Below, one piece after another: positions 22,523-33,149 of a stretch of 64,000 nt of DNA. Position 1 is the stretch's first letter. Each line of letters begins with the position of its first letter. Source of the DNA: Orobanche coerulescens (taxonomy: Eukaryota > Streptophyta > Magnoliopsida > Lamiales > Orobanchaceae); NCBI GenBank assembly GCA_033398695.1, contig CM065801.1, forward strand, positions 102,727,170 through 102,791,169, written 5' to 3'. The translations under genes were made by a program, and so were the position numbers. The notes below the pieces were generated by a model that was not told where the DNA came from, searched no databases, and saw nothing but the letters and a program-made list of their open reading frames with translations.

Positions 22523-24760
22523 TTTTTTTTTTTTAAACAAAAACCATGAAATATATCAAACAAGATTAGGGAGGCCTATTCCCTTACAAAGCCGATAGTT
22601 CTAGGGTGGCGAAGTCCCAAATAAAGCCACAGAATGAAAAAACGATTATTACGGGGTGCCAAGACCCAAACGAATCCGCCACTAGCTACGAGCAATTTTC
22701 TTGTTTTTTCCGAGATTTTTCTCCCTTTTGCCGTTTCTTGCTCACAACCGTTTGAAATTCCATATCTATCTCATTTCTCTGAACAGCGGATTTATCCGGT
22801 TCCATCATTATGGTTACGACCCGTTCCTCAGCCTGCTGAAGCTTCCCGGAGATGGCTTTCGCTTTTTTCTTAATTTTTTTCTTCTTGGGTAATAAGATAG
22901 GCTCCGAATTGAACTTAGGGCAATCACCGTCCGAGAAAAAATTCTTCCCAACAAAAGTGTTAGGCCTGAAATAAGATTCATTACAAATAGTCCTACAGTC
23001 GGCCTCGACTCCGGAATCGTCATCAAACCGCTGTAAGGAGTGATAGAGATCCATTTTAATTTTATGAACATTCACTGGATTGGATGTTGGATTATTGGGA
23101 CCTGGAGTAAAAGTAATCAAGCCTGTCGAGTCTAAAGAAATCGAGTCCTCCAAAACCGCACCATAGAGTGGACGGCTGACCTGACAGCCGGGCTGATCGG
23201 GAGCCAAGGGGCTGATCTGGCCGCATTGGTCATTCCGAACCGCGGCCGGAACCTCATTCTTCGGTATGGGTTTGTCCAATAATCCATTATCGAATTTCAC
23301 GCTAGATGGTTTGTTGAAAGATTTGCAGCTCTCCATATTATGCCCCAGATGCTTGCAAGATAAACAATAGATAGGCATGTTTTCATACTCTACCGGTTGC
23401 ATCCTAATTTTCCCACCAAGCCTAATTTCAATTTCCGGTAAGCTTGCTTGAGTTACATCTATTTCAATACATACCCGTGGAGTGGATGGCCGAGTTAGTG
23501 CGGCCGTGGCACTATCAATTCGAAGCGGTTTTCCTATCACGGAAGCAATTTGAAAAAGGCTACGTTTATCGAATAAATGGACGGGAAGGTACGGAAATAG
23601 TACCCAAACCGGAGCAAATGGGGACTCAACTAAAGGATCAAAATCGGGAGTCCACTTAAGGATACGCATTGGAAAACCGGCTATAAACCAAACTTGGCGG
23701 CTCCAAAGGCGAGTATAATCTTCTTCACATGAGAGCCGGATCAAAACATGCTTGTGTTCAAGAAGAGCGATCGAAAAGGAACCTTTTAAATTTAGGTTCC
23801 CCATTATGGACTTGAGAATTTTCATCGTAGGGAAACCATGCGAGAATTTTCCAACCAAAGTAAACTCAAATGGAGTTGCAAGTTCATCAAGTTCTTCTAT
23901 CGAAAATGAGACGACTTTATGGCCCTCAATTTCAGAAATATGACCGAAGTTACAAGGAACATCATTATCATAAAAACTCTTGTGGAAAGATGTTTTAGCT
24001 TTAACAAAATTCCTTCTAGAATCGGCCGGACCTTTTTTTGATTTAGCATCTTCATCACATTCCTTTGTATTGCTAACAACATTAGCATAGCTACGCATTG
24101 GACCAGTTTTAGGAGGCAAAGAGCAGTGCAGATCAGCCACGAAGCCGCTGGAAACAGACTGCTCAGGAAGCAATTTTCGTTCAGGACTTTCCTCAGCCAC
24201 CTTGAGCGCATCTGAAGTTTGGCAATGGGTGGCAGCAGCTGGTACTAGATCTCCACCCGAAAACAAAGGCAACAATGGCGAAGGGTCCCCGTCCCTGCAG
24301 ATGGACGGTCCACCCTCAACCAATTCATGGATCGCAACATCTACGACATTAAAATTCTGACAAGGGATAGCCAAATTACCTTGTGCAGGCAACAAAATCG
24401 GGCAGCCCGACACAAGCCCAGGAGGGGCGACCTGGAGATCGGCGTTCACCATTCCCTGGGCATCACGGAAATCCTTTGGATTCCCTTTATTTCCGGCCAT
24501 GAGTCAGTGGTGGATTTCGGAATCCCACAGGCGGAAGAGTCCCGCTGGTAGAAAAAATCTGGGCGCTCCGCAGAAGCAGATTGCTTGAAGTTGGAATAGG
24601 AGAAAGCCCGCCGGACAAGGCAGCGGACAGGATAAAGCATCGGCTACAGTCAGGCAGTATGTGGGAAAAATCGCCGTGAAGGCATGTACAGAGCAATCGG
24701 GCGAATTTTCTTAGAGAGAAGGCAGAGAGATTTCCCTAGAGAGAGAGAGCGACATTTTCA
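22523..24760 (-). mobile_element. ORF1-only LINE (L1 type), with poly(A) and target duplication
   Basis: On the minus strand there is a 5' leader of about 260 bp, one long ORF (24500-22686), about 150 bp of 3' sequence and a poly(A) tract (a T run at 22521-22534). It is flanked by a 20-bp duplication, starting taactgctgc, at 22503-22522 and 24761-24780 with one mismatch. The copy is therefore a complete insertion made by target-primed reverse transcription. The endonuclease/reverse transcriptase ORF2 is entirely absent. It sits in the S1 LTR. Confidence 0.9.
22686..24500 (-). CDS. LINE ORF1 protein, 604 residues, intact (DUF4283 and zinc knuckle)
   Basis: In plant L1 elements this RNA-binding protein coats LINE RNA and accompanies ORF2. 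Residues about 210-340 form the DUF4283 domain (FEFTLVGKFSHGFPTMKIL, then WFIAGFPMRILKW and APVWVLFPYLPVHLF). The CCHC knuckle CLSCKHLGHNMESC lies near residues 378-391. The C-terminus is Lys/Arg-rich (KKKKIKKKAKA and SKKRQKGEKSRKK), fitting nucleic-acid binding or nuclear entry. The N-terminal 200 residues are low in complexity and not recognised. The frame is open throughout, with a clear methionine. No ORF2 follows, so it could only act on its own RNA with an enzyme from elsewhere. Confidence 0.92.
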   Translation of the reverse strand: MAGNKGNPKDFRDAQGMVNADLQVAPPGLVSGCPILLPAQGNLAIPCQNFNVVDVAIHELVEGGPSICRDGDPSPLLPLFSGGDLVPAAATHCQTSDALKVAEESPERKLLPEQSVSSGFVADLHCSLPPKTGPMRSYANVVSNTKECDEDAKSKKGPADSRRNFVKAKTSFHKSFYDNDVPCNFGHISEIEGHKVVSFSIEELDELATPFEFTLVGKFSHGFPTMKILKSIMGNLNLKGSFSIALLEHKHVLIRLSCEEDYTRLWSRQVWFIAGFPMRILKWTPDFDPLVESPFAPVWVLFPYLPVHLFDKRSLFQIASVIGKPLRIDSATAALTRPSTPRVCIEIDVTQASLPEIEIRLGGKIRMQPVEYENMPIYCLSCKHLGHNMESCKSFNKPSSVKFDNGLLDKPIPKNEVPAAVRNDQCGQISPLAPDQPGCQVSRPLYGAVLEDSISLDSTGLITFTPGPNNPTSNPVNVHKIKMDLYHSLQRFDDDSGVEADCRTICNESYFRPNTFVGKNFFSDGDCPKFNSEPILLPKKKKIKKKAKAISGKLQQAEERVVTIMMEPDKSAVQRNEIDMEFQTVVSKKRQKGEKSRKKQENCS

Positions 24761-24981
24761 TAACTGCTGCGTTCATACTTAATCTTTCATTGTTCATATT
24801 TCTGTATTCGTCATCAGCTGACTTCCGCATTTATATTATATACAGACGACTCTAAGTCATCAGTACCATCAGCTGAGAAACTCCTTAATCCTTCTTGGAA
24901 AAAGAGTTTCAATAAGTCTATTCACCCCCCCTCTAGAGTTATTTGTGAAGACTTGTGACCTACAAGTTATTTCTCCTAACA

Positions 24982-25956
24982 TGATAAAACTTTTATATAT
25001 GTCTCATTACAGTGAGAAGCTCAGTTTCTCGGTTAACGGAGATCGATGTGCTGAATGACTACAAAGTGATTTTATTTGTTAATTGCATTTTTGAATTACT
25101 TTCACATATGAGGATTCACTCCATATCATAGTTAACTCACTATGTTTAAAAGTATTAAACATATTAAATTATCTCTAAGCACAGGTGGCAAACATATAAG
25201 TACTAATAGAGTCACTGACAGGTCTATCATAGGTTAATCGGTTTAACCCCGAAGCTTAGTGGTGTGTGTTGAGTAAATTTAGATATATGAATAAAGTACA
25301 TAAATTTTTGTAACCTAATAAAACGCATCAAATATTTGATTCTCATCAACATTATAAATGAATCAATTTGTAGTTGCATACGGCATCACATGTTAAGTAT
25401 ATAGATATGTCACTTCTCTATTCGTCCCAGTTGCGGTCGAAACCAATTGAACTTATATTTTATTTTATCATCATCATCATCATATCATATTGATAAATTA
25501 GCTCTTGCATTCTTATCTATATTGTTATAGGCACGAAGGTTCCAAAAGTTTCATAATAAACTCCCTTATTAGCATTTTTAGCGTTTTCTGCATAGCAACC
25601 GATTTTAGACAATAAAAACACACCTTAAACTTCTACAAAATTAGTGGACCGATCATTCATACCCTAAATACGATATATAGCTATTAGGAACCGGTTCAAA
25701 CCAACCAGGAACCAGTCTATAACTACTTGAACCAGTCTAGTCTTTCAAACATGATTTATGGAAGCTATTTGAGGGTATGTTTGGTACTTCACCCTCAAAA
25801 CCGCCTCTCTCAATTAGATAAGAGATGAAAACCGACCCCCAACCATCACTAACACTTTGAACTCGGCCTAGAAGCATCCATCTCGGAAAAATCACCAAAA
25901 ATTCAAGAAAAAACATGAAAACAGCAACACCTCATATCCTTTGAGAATCAAGGTGA
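24982..25956 (+). other. Gene-free flank, probably the first part of the G2 5' LTR
   Basis: This is AT-rich sequence between the S1 LTR and the CACTA element. It continues at 45688 when the CACTA is removed, and that continuation ends in a gypsy LTR end and primer site at 47206. An LTR start such as tgtaacctaata at about 25307 would give about 2.2 kb, the size of other chromovirus LTRs here, but this start is a guess. No gene is seen. Confidence 0.4.
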
Positions 25957-25989
25957 CACTACGCCATAAGTGCTCATATGCAACGCATA

Positions 25990-26810
25990 TCTCTAGTGTT
26001 GCAAGGAAAAGTATTGCAATAGCCCTATGATCTTTGGTCTTTTGCAATACTACTCAATTAGTGTTGCACTAGACCAGAATGCACTGTTGCAAAAGACGTT
26101 AATGCAGCAGCAACCTAAATTGTTGGATTATACGTGAACTTAAATCGTTGCAATAGACTAAATCATCTTAACAGTTACGAAAAATATTTTAAATATTTTT
26201 AAAAAAATATCGTCAAATTTAAATTTTACAATAAAACAAAATAAATATTTGAATTTGTTTAATTATTTTATAACGGATTTTTATAAGAGCACATATAGTT
26301 TTTTACTTAAAAAAATTTCGGATTAAAATTAATAAATTTAAAAATAATAAAAAAGAAAATAATTCCTTAAAATTATAATAAATAAAATATATTATATGAA
26401 TACCTATATTTTTGGTTTGAAAATTATAATCTAAAATTAAAATAAAAATTGAATTTATACATTCAACTCTTTAAAATATAATAAGAAATACTCTCTCCGT
26501 TCCAGTCTAAGTCGCTCATCTTTCCATTTTAGGTGTCCCACTCTAAGTTGCTCGTTCCATTTTTGGTAAGTTCATGGGCCCATTAAAATAATTAAAAATT
26601 CATACAACTTTAATATTTACAATAATTACCACTCAACTAATACACTTAATATCTCTAAATCATATTAAATTAGCCCATAAACCCATTAACATGATTGGGT
26701 CCATATTACACCACCTAATCTGATCCAATACAACACCCGATTCACGTCCCATTCTCAAACCCTATTTTCTGTTCTTGAGATAAGATTTATTATTCACTCT
26801 TTAGGAGTGG
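25990..26810. other. CACTA1 left subterminal region
   Basis: No gene is seen. Copies of tgttgca-type words stand at the left. The middle is very AT-rich. At about 26489-26570 tactctctccgttcc resembles a Stowaway/mariner terminal repeat, probably a fragment of an inserted MITE. Confidence 0.5.
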
Positions 26811-26812
26811 AT

Positions 26813-29275
26813 CGTGGCCTCTCGTCTAGATAAACCCGATGATTTTGGAGTTCGTTTTTCTGGAAGGACCATTGTCAGACCAAATATGCCTTCTGAGAAG
26901 CGAAGCTTATCTGGTATCATCATCTCATCTCCTCTTCCTTCCAACCCTATTATGGTCCGATTTCAAGGTGTCACTACTCTCTACGTCGTCGTCTTCAATG
27001 TTTCTAAGGATCTTGCAAGTGATCGATTTCCATGGATTCTCCTTCCCTTCAATTTTTGTTGAACGATTTTAGGGTTCTTATCCTTCTCCTTCCCGTTCGA
27101 TCTGTTCCATGGGTTATCCCCGGCGTACAGAGCTCTCCGACGATAGAGCTTCCCGGCGCACAGAAGTCTCCGGCGATAGAGCTTGCCGTCTTCCCCTATT
27201 TGCTTCCTTTTGTGAGTTTATCAATTCTCTTTTTATTTTTATTTTTTCAAGGACAGTAACCTTTTTGTTTGATTTGAAAACATATAACTTTCTTCTTCGA
27301 TTTGAAGAACAGTAAACATTTTATTCTTTCTGTAAAAAAAAGCTTTCCTGGTGTCATATATATTGGCACTGTTGTTGATGTTTGGTGGGATGATGGATAA
27401 TGGGAAGGAATTGTAGTGAAGATTTTTTTGTTAATAAAACCTTGAAGTTAGATTCTGAAAACTGCAAATCTGCGGGAGATGCTCATTTCAATTCATCAGT
27501 CTTAAATTTAGTTATGTCTAGATGAAAATGTTTTGGATTCATTATTTCTTGTTCACGTTCGCTTGACTTAAAAGGTTAAAAAAGTCGACATGAAAGACTC
27601 CCCTGTATAAAGTAGGTGGTCGAGAGTAGATGGGTTGAGTTGAGTGCAGTATATGAATGCATGTAGTTTTGATTTAGTTGATTTTCGCTTCACTTCAATT
27701 ATAGACTGTAATAAATTTTTTCCAATATTATTACATTGGAAAAAACTCGTGCAGATATTGAGATCAAGCCTGTCCCAAGGGAGCAAACCACCATTCAAGA
27801 CATGCAGGAGGTAACCTTGTATCTTCAGCATTTATCTTACTCTATTTGCAGTCAATTGCTATCTGGGCGAATCATCCGAACTTTTTGTGAAGCAACTTTT
27901 GCTAGGTTTTTCAGGGTGATGGAGCACAAAAATCTAATCCTCTCCTTGACTATTACTATTTAAGAGACAATTTGGAAGACATTGCTACATCTTCCTCTGA
28001 AAAAAAGGTTGATTTTTTATGAATATTTTTTAGTAACAAAGTTAGTTTGGTCATGTAGTAATCTTGTTACAAGAATGTTTTCGATATGACATATCTTTCA
28101 TTTGTGATTTGATAAAACTGAAGGATAGAAGTTCCAGAACCAAGGATGTGCATGATGGTTACATAACCAAGGATGGAAAATTGGTTCTTAACTTCTTGCA
28201 ATCCATACATGCTGCTGAGGAAAGGCAAGCTGAGTTGGACGCTCGTTCTTTTGCTGAAGAGAAGAGAGCAATAAAAGTTAGTAAATGACTTGCAATTTTT
28301 TTTTTTTATATTTTTATAATTGTAGTAGGCAAAAGGTCTAGGTGCCTCAGTATTCAGTATATATTCACATCTCAATTGTTTCATGAGCAATTTATGGACT
28401 TCTTAAGTACCATGATACTGAGTTGGTCCATCGTTCTTATTAGTTTCTCATAACATGTCATCTACTCTTTAGGAGAAGTATGAAAAGGAACTCAAGGATG
28501 CAAGGGTCAGGGAACTCATGTATGCTGAGAGGGAAGCCATTCTGGATAAGGTTTTAAATAAATTCTTTCTTATGCCATTAGTTCCTTTGGATGTTACTCA
28601 ATATACAATATACATACATCATTGTGTTCTTTACTCACTATCCAATCTGTTAAAACTTTTTTATTACAATGGTTTGTTAATTTACTTGCTCTACTCGAGT
28701 AAGCAGTATATATGATATCTATCTGCAATTACATTCCTGATTCTTATGGATGAAAAGCATCAGTATAATTCTCATTGAGATTTTTTCTTCTTTGTTTTCT
28801 TTCCATTATTTCTGTCCTACATTGAGCAATTATCCTGGTACTTTTAAAAGTGTGTTTCTTTAGAGTTTGTTCTTAACAATAATGGTTGAAAATGAAGAGA
28901 ATTCACACCATTTATTTAAATGAGGCTAACTAAGTTAAGTGAATTGCTATTTCAAGAAACATAATGTTGTGGAGAATATAAAAGGAAATAGGGGCATTCT
29001 ACTTGGACAGCAGGAGAAGCATCTATTTGATCAGCAATGTATTGCTTTTGGGGAATTTTATGAATTGCACTAATGCTAAACTTTAATTTTGTTTTGTAGG
29101 GAGCCAAAGATGCTAAGAAAAAGAAGTTTACACGAGGACCGAGAACCCGTTCGCGAGCGAATGCAACTGCAGCTGGGAAGGAACCAAGGAACACAGGAAC
29201 TGAAAATGAGAAGGAAATGACAAGTTCATACCGTGCACCAGCTCCAACATGCAGGAACCAAGAATTGTTAGTATA
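26813..29275 (+). pseudogene. Captured chimaeric gene: agenet-like plus MIC60/mitofilin-like exons
   Basis: Several exon-like blocks with GT/AG borders lie in one orientation. Near 27345-27420 the translation FPGVIYIGTVVDVWWDDG, stop, WEGIVVK matches an agenet/Tudor-like module. Blocks at about 27736-27811 (PVPREQTTIQDMQE), 27916-28008 (NPLLDYYYLRDNLEDIATSS), 28116-28276 (GYITKDGKLVLNFLQSIHAA and ERQAELDARSFAEEKRAIK) and 28473-28549 (EKYEKELKDARVRELMYAE) resemble the plant inner-membrane protein MIC60. A last basic block at 29101-29275 (FTRGPRTRSRAN) comes from another source and ends in a stop. Introns are kept, so capture was at DNA level. The MIC60 call rests on memory of the family and is moderately sure. 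A functional product is unlikely. Confidence 0.6.
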
Positions 29276-29429
29276 AGATTTGGTAGATAGTAGTTGCAGT
29301 TGGTATTTTGCGTCAACTGTTTCTTGGGATGTTGGTATTTGGTACTGAATGGCAGGATATGAATATTGGATGGTATTTTATTTGTATGGAATGATGTACG
29401 TACAAAATGGTTATTGCGAAATTTTTATT

Positions 29430-29889
29430 TGAAGTGTTGCATTTATATTTCAGTTATTATTGCATATTCTCAAATTAGTGTTGTATATTTTTAAATTAGT
29501 GTTGCATATAACAACCATGTTACTGTTGGGTATAAGAATAGTGTTGCATTATGTCTGGTGTGACCCACTGCTGACGTGGCAAAAGGCCCACCGCTGACGT
29601 GGATGAAGTTGGACGCACTCCTGACGTGGCCAAAGGGACCACTGCTGATGTGTCATGGTTGTGGGGCCTGCTTTTCTAAAATGTATTCTCATCTAAGCCA
29701 ACACTATTTTTTGTTGCATATATTTTGTTTTGTGTTGCACTATGTACATAATGCAATACTTTTCCTCTGTTGCATTAGAAAAGAAAAGTGTTGGATTAGA
29801 GGTCAAATGCCATGTGATCAGATGCAACACCCACAAAGTGTTGGATATATCAATTTCTGGCCTAAGGCAACAGAAAATGTGGCATAATG
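29430..29889. repeat. CACTA1 right subterminal repeats
   Basis: Many copies of gtgttgca(t/a) and a tandem set gctgacgtggc (about 29570-29650) lie just before the MULE. They resemble subterminal binding-site clusters near CACTA ends. No gene is seen. Confidence 0.65.
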
Positions 29890-30250
29890 GAGTTTAAATC
29901 ACAAATGGTCCCATAACTATATGTCAAAATAGATTCAGTCCCAAATTTAACTTTTGCTCAATGTTAGTCCCAATTTTTCTGAAAATGTCCAATTTACATC
30001 CCAAATTCGTCGGAAACTAAAAAACGGTGACGTTTCCGATCACGTGAGACACGCGTGCCGGCGAAAACTGGAATTTTCCAGTGTAGTAGATGACATGGCA
30101 TCCATGTGTATTTTTTAATTTTTTAATTGCCACATCATAAAAAAAACCCTACCTGAATGTAAAACACGACTTCCCCAAACATAATTCACGCAACTTCTCC
30201 ATCTACAACTGTCACTCCCCCCCAGTTTCACAGTTCACGTTCTTCGCAAA
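29890..30250. repeat. MULE left terminal inverted repeat
   Basis: Inverted copy of 45267-45632 with few differences. Just inside it, a 27-bp tandem repeat (gggttcttcgcaagaaattttagg type, about 30245-30305) leads to the start of the GRF gene, so the repeat probably holds its promoter. Confidence 0.92.
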
Positions 30251-30317
30251 ACATTTTAGGGTTCTTCGCAAGAAATTTTAGGGTTCTTCGCAAGAAATTT
30301 TAGGGCTCTTCACGAAT

Positions 30318-30530
30318 ATGTCGCAATCGAGTGGAAGCCCAGGAACAGTCAAATGTCATTGTCGTCGAGCAGCAATTCTTGTTACTTCATGGAAGAATGA
30401 TAATATTGGTAGAAGATTTCTAGGGTGTGAACGGTATCCGGTAAGAATATGCTTATTATTGTTTGTTCATCTCAATTCTTTTAAATTTCTTTCTACTGAA
30501 GTTGTTTGTTTATATAGAATCATGGATAGT
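30318..30530 (+). pseudogene. MULE-borne GRF zinc-finger gene, exon 1, intron and start of exon 2
   Basis: Exon 1 (30318-30440, 41 codons) reads MSQSSGSPGTVKCHC and ends LGCERYP. It carries the GRF-type zinc-finger core CHC...TSWKNDNIGRRFLGC. A 77-bp intron (GTAAGA...TATATAG, 30441-30517) follows, then exon 2 begins with NHG and is cut by the Athila insertion. Continuation is at 39731-40082. The uninterrupted gene would encode 160 residues. The family is that of plant proteins annotated 'GRF-type domain, At4g04775-like', whose function is not known. Confidence 0.8.
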
Positions 30531-31847
30531 TGTTGTGATATTTCTTACACGCAAGTGCACGTCATCGTTTACAAGTAATAAAGTGATAAGTAGAGTATCG
30601 TTCCCACGAGGACTGAATCTCTAACTACCGATTTTTGTGTATTCCAATTTTATTTGAACAATCGAATTTGGGTTTTGCGATTAATAACTAAAAGAATTAT
30701 TAAAAGACTAGTAGAAAACGATAGCTTGAATAAAAGAAATCAAATGATGAGTAAGTCTAGGATTCTGAATCCACCTCTGTTTATCCGAATTTACTCTCGA
30801 TTATCCATAATAAATAATTTTCCCAATTTATTGAAGGCGGAGATTGCTAATATATTCTATCGCCTCTACCGAGGTCAATAGATTTATCTAAAGGCGAATA
30901 ACGCACTCTATCCCTAGCTGAATTAATTCGTCAATAGGCGAAAAGCATAAAATCTCCCAAACGCCACGTAGTTCCTATGAGTATATTCCTATCTCACAGA
31001 ATAAAACGGTCCTCACCAATAGTTCCTCACCAAATCTCCTCTCCCGATTCGAAGTGAATGATTAAATCAATACAACTATTGGCCAGATAATTGCATGCAT
31101 TAAACACAATTGGTAAAACTCAATAAAAAGGTAATTAATTGGATAATCTCAAGAAATTCGTCAAAACAAAGGTTTCATCAAAACCCTAGATTAGGGCTTT
31201 AGCCTGACATACTAATAATTGAAAATACAGAATAACTAAATGAAAGCATAAAAAATCAAACGCAGATGAAGCTCGGACTCCTCCGTTCTTCAGCTTCCGC
31301 CCTCTGCCCTTGAAGTCTTCTGCTTCCCTCTTCTTATGCCGTCTCCAAGCTTAAGCTCCCCCAAAGATTCCAGATCCAAAAGATAATTAAATAGGGTCTT
31401 AAACCCTATTTATAGCTCAGCACATCTCCAAATCGCGTCCGTATCAGTCGGTCGAAAACTGGCTTCGAAAAGGTCCAAAATCCGCATGTAAAACCAAAAA
31501 CCGCCAAGTGTGCCGCGGCGCACTAAACCTGTGCCGCGGCACATCGCCTTCAGCTGAATGCCTGGGCGTCAATTAATTCTTCTGTGCCGCGGCTCACTGG
31601 TTGCCAGGCTGCAGAGTACAGCTTTACTCGCGCTTGGCCGGTGTCTTCTGCACTGCTCTCGCTTCCTTGTGCCGCGGCTCATAGTCCAGATTTTCCGTTT
31701 TCGCCCGTTTTGCCTCGTTTTAGCTTCCGGACTTCAATTTCCTGTCAATCATACAAAATTAAGGCATTAAAGGCTCATTTAGACAATTTCACTTTCCAAA
31801 AATACTACAAAATAATGATAAGTAAGCGTATAAAAATACGCCTAACA
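30531..31847 (-). repeat. Athila 3' LTR
   Basis: 1317 bp, near copy of 38410-39730. It has four copies of the palindrome gtgccgcggcac or near forms (31507-31685) and a TATA box, read on the minus strand as ctataaatagg, near 31404-31416. Confidence 0.93.
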
Positions 31848-31860
31848 AATACCCCCAAAC

Positions 31861-33149
31861 TTAAGCCTTTGCTTGTCCTCAAGCAAAAAGAATTGAATTC
31901 AATAAAAGAATGTCGTGAATCATCGTGCAACTCATAGTGTTCAACCTAATCAATACTATCCTGTAATTCTCTCTAAATAATACAAGTGTCATAATAGCAA
32001 GCTGCCCTCAGAATAATGATTCCGCAAAGTAATCAAGTTCAGTCCTAATCACTCGTTCATGAAGAAAATCCAGCTCAAAGATTAACAAAACGTGAGTCAA
32101 ATCGACCATCAATATGAAAGGCTAAAATAAACAAGCTAGTTCGTCCCGTTCCACAGTCTAATGGCACAATTTTCACGAGTTTCATAACAAATAAACCTCG
32201 GACAGTATTCCCTTATATATATGCTCAAAAATTTGATTCGAGTTGACCACTAGGTTAGGATCTCGGGATGTTTCATCGGGATAATCCTAGGGTGGAACTT
32301 CCATTCTCGTGTATTGGAAAACCGTTTGACGTAAAAGACACTCATGGGGCACATGGATGCTTCTAGTTACTAAGTTCCCGTCTACAGCGGAGAAACAACT
32401 CGAATATATAATTTCCGCATGTCCGAATCAAGGTTTTCGTTTTACGCGAGAGTAAACAGCGGGTCACGCGAATACCCCCGGTTACTAGGCTCCCTATCAT
32501 TGGCACATGTGAAATATCTAAATCACTAGTCTAATCAGGGTCGTTGTTTTACGCGAGAGTAAACAACGGGTCACGCGAATACCCCCGGTTACTAGACTTC
32601 CCTTCATAGAACAACATTATCTCGACTGCTGGGAAAAACTGACCGACTCTAAACTCAATCTAAGTTCCAACACGACTAATGAAACAGTACGACTCACTAT
32701 CCGGAAAATGTAACCAAACGTATTGACGGTGATTTTAAAACAAGTATGTATCGTCTCTTATTTGCCAAGACCTCTACAATCACGAAAAATTTTGGACCTA
32801 AATGAATACTAAGCGTAATGAAATAACTGACTACAACTCGACTAAAACTCGACCGTTTCTTCAGAGAGAAAAACAGTGTCGTAACATCAGTATCACACAA
32901 ATAGAAGCACGAAAAATTCATGAATAAAAGAAAACTAAGACAAGCAAGGCTATCTAAAAAAAAAAATTTACGCAAAGTAATGAAAAGTGCAACGAAATAA
33001 AGTACAGCAATGAAATAAAGTACAGCAATGAATGTAGCAACTGAAAGTAAATCCCCCCCCCCCCCCAAAACTTAGGACGTACATTGACCTCAATGGAAAA
33101 AAATGATATGCTATAAAAGTAAAAGGTCAAGTACTCCCCTCCAGTCTGC
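31861..33149 (-). other. Athila 3' noncoding region
   Basis: 1.3 kb between the env-like gene and the polypurine tract. A block of about 90 bp containing gtttacgcgagagtaaac occurs twice (about 32425-32500 and 32535-32610). It forms a short palindrome around tttacgcgagagtaaa. A run of 15 C is at 33052-33066. No gene is seen. Confidence 0.7.

Larger units (their letters stand above)
11954..24981 (+). mobile_element. S1: Sirevirus-like Ty1/copia element, 3' part
   Basis: From left to right it shows the end of reverse transcriptase, RNase H, a long env-like reading frame, a polypurine tract and a 3' LTR. Copia order plus a large ORF after pol is the hallmark of Sireviruses. The 5' part is missing because G1 interrupts it. 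Its LTR is itself interrupted by A2 (17319-21839) and a LINE (22523-24760). Several stops and frame changes mark it as inactive. Confidence 0.85.
16608..24981 (+). repeat. S1 3' LTR, interrupted by A2 and a LINE
   Basis: It begins tgttagtaat and ends tcctaaca, a TGTTAG/CTAACA pair. Without the two insertions it is about 1.6 kb (16608-17318, 21845-22502, 24761-24981). U3 holds a 67-bp tandem duplication (about 16673-16805) and an irregular array of the motif tcagagaagt (about ten copies, 16838-17130). A TATA box, gctataaatat, lies at about 22043-22053 after the A2 insertion. Confidence 0.82.

Noticed and set aside
33052..33066. Run of 15 C, and the A run at 35105-35132, as possible structural signals
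   Set aside because: Homopolymer runs are unstable and may be sequencing or slippage products. Neither has a partner sequence.
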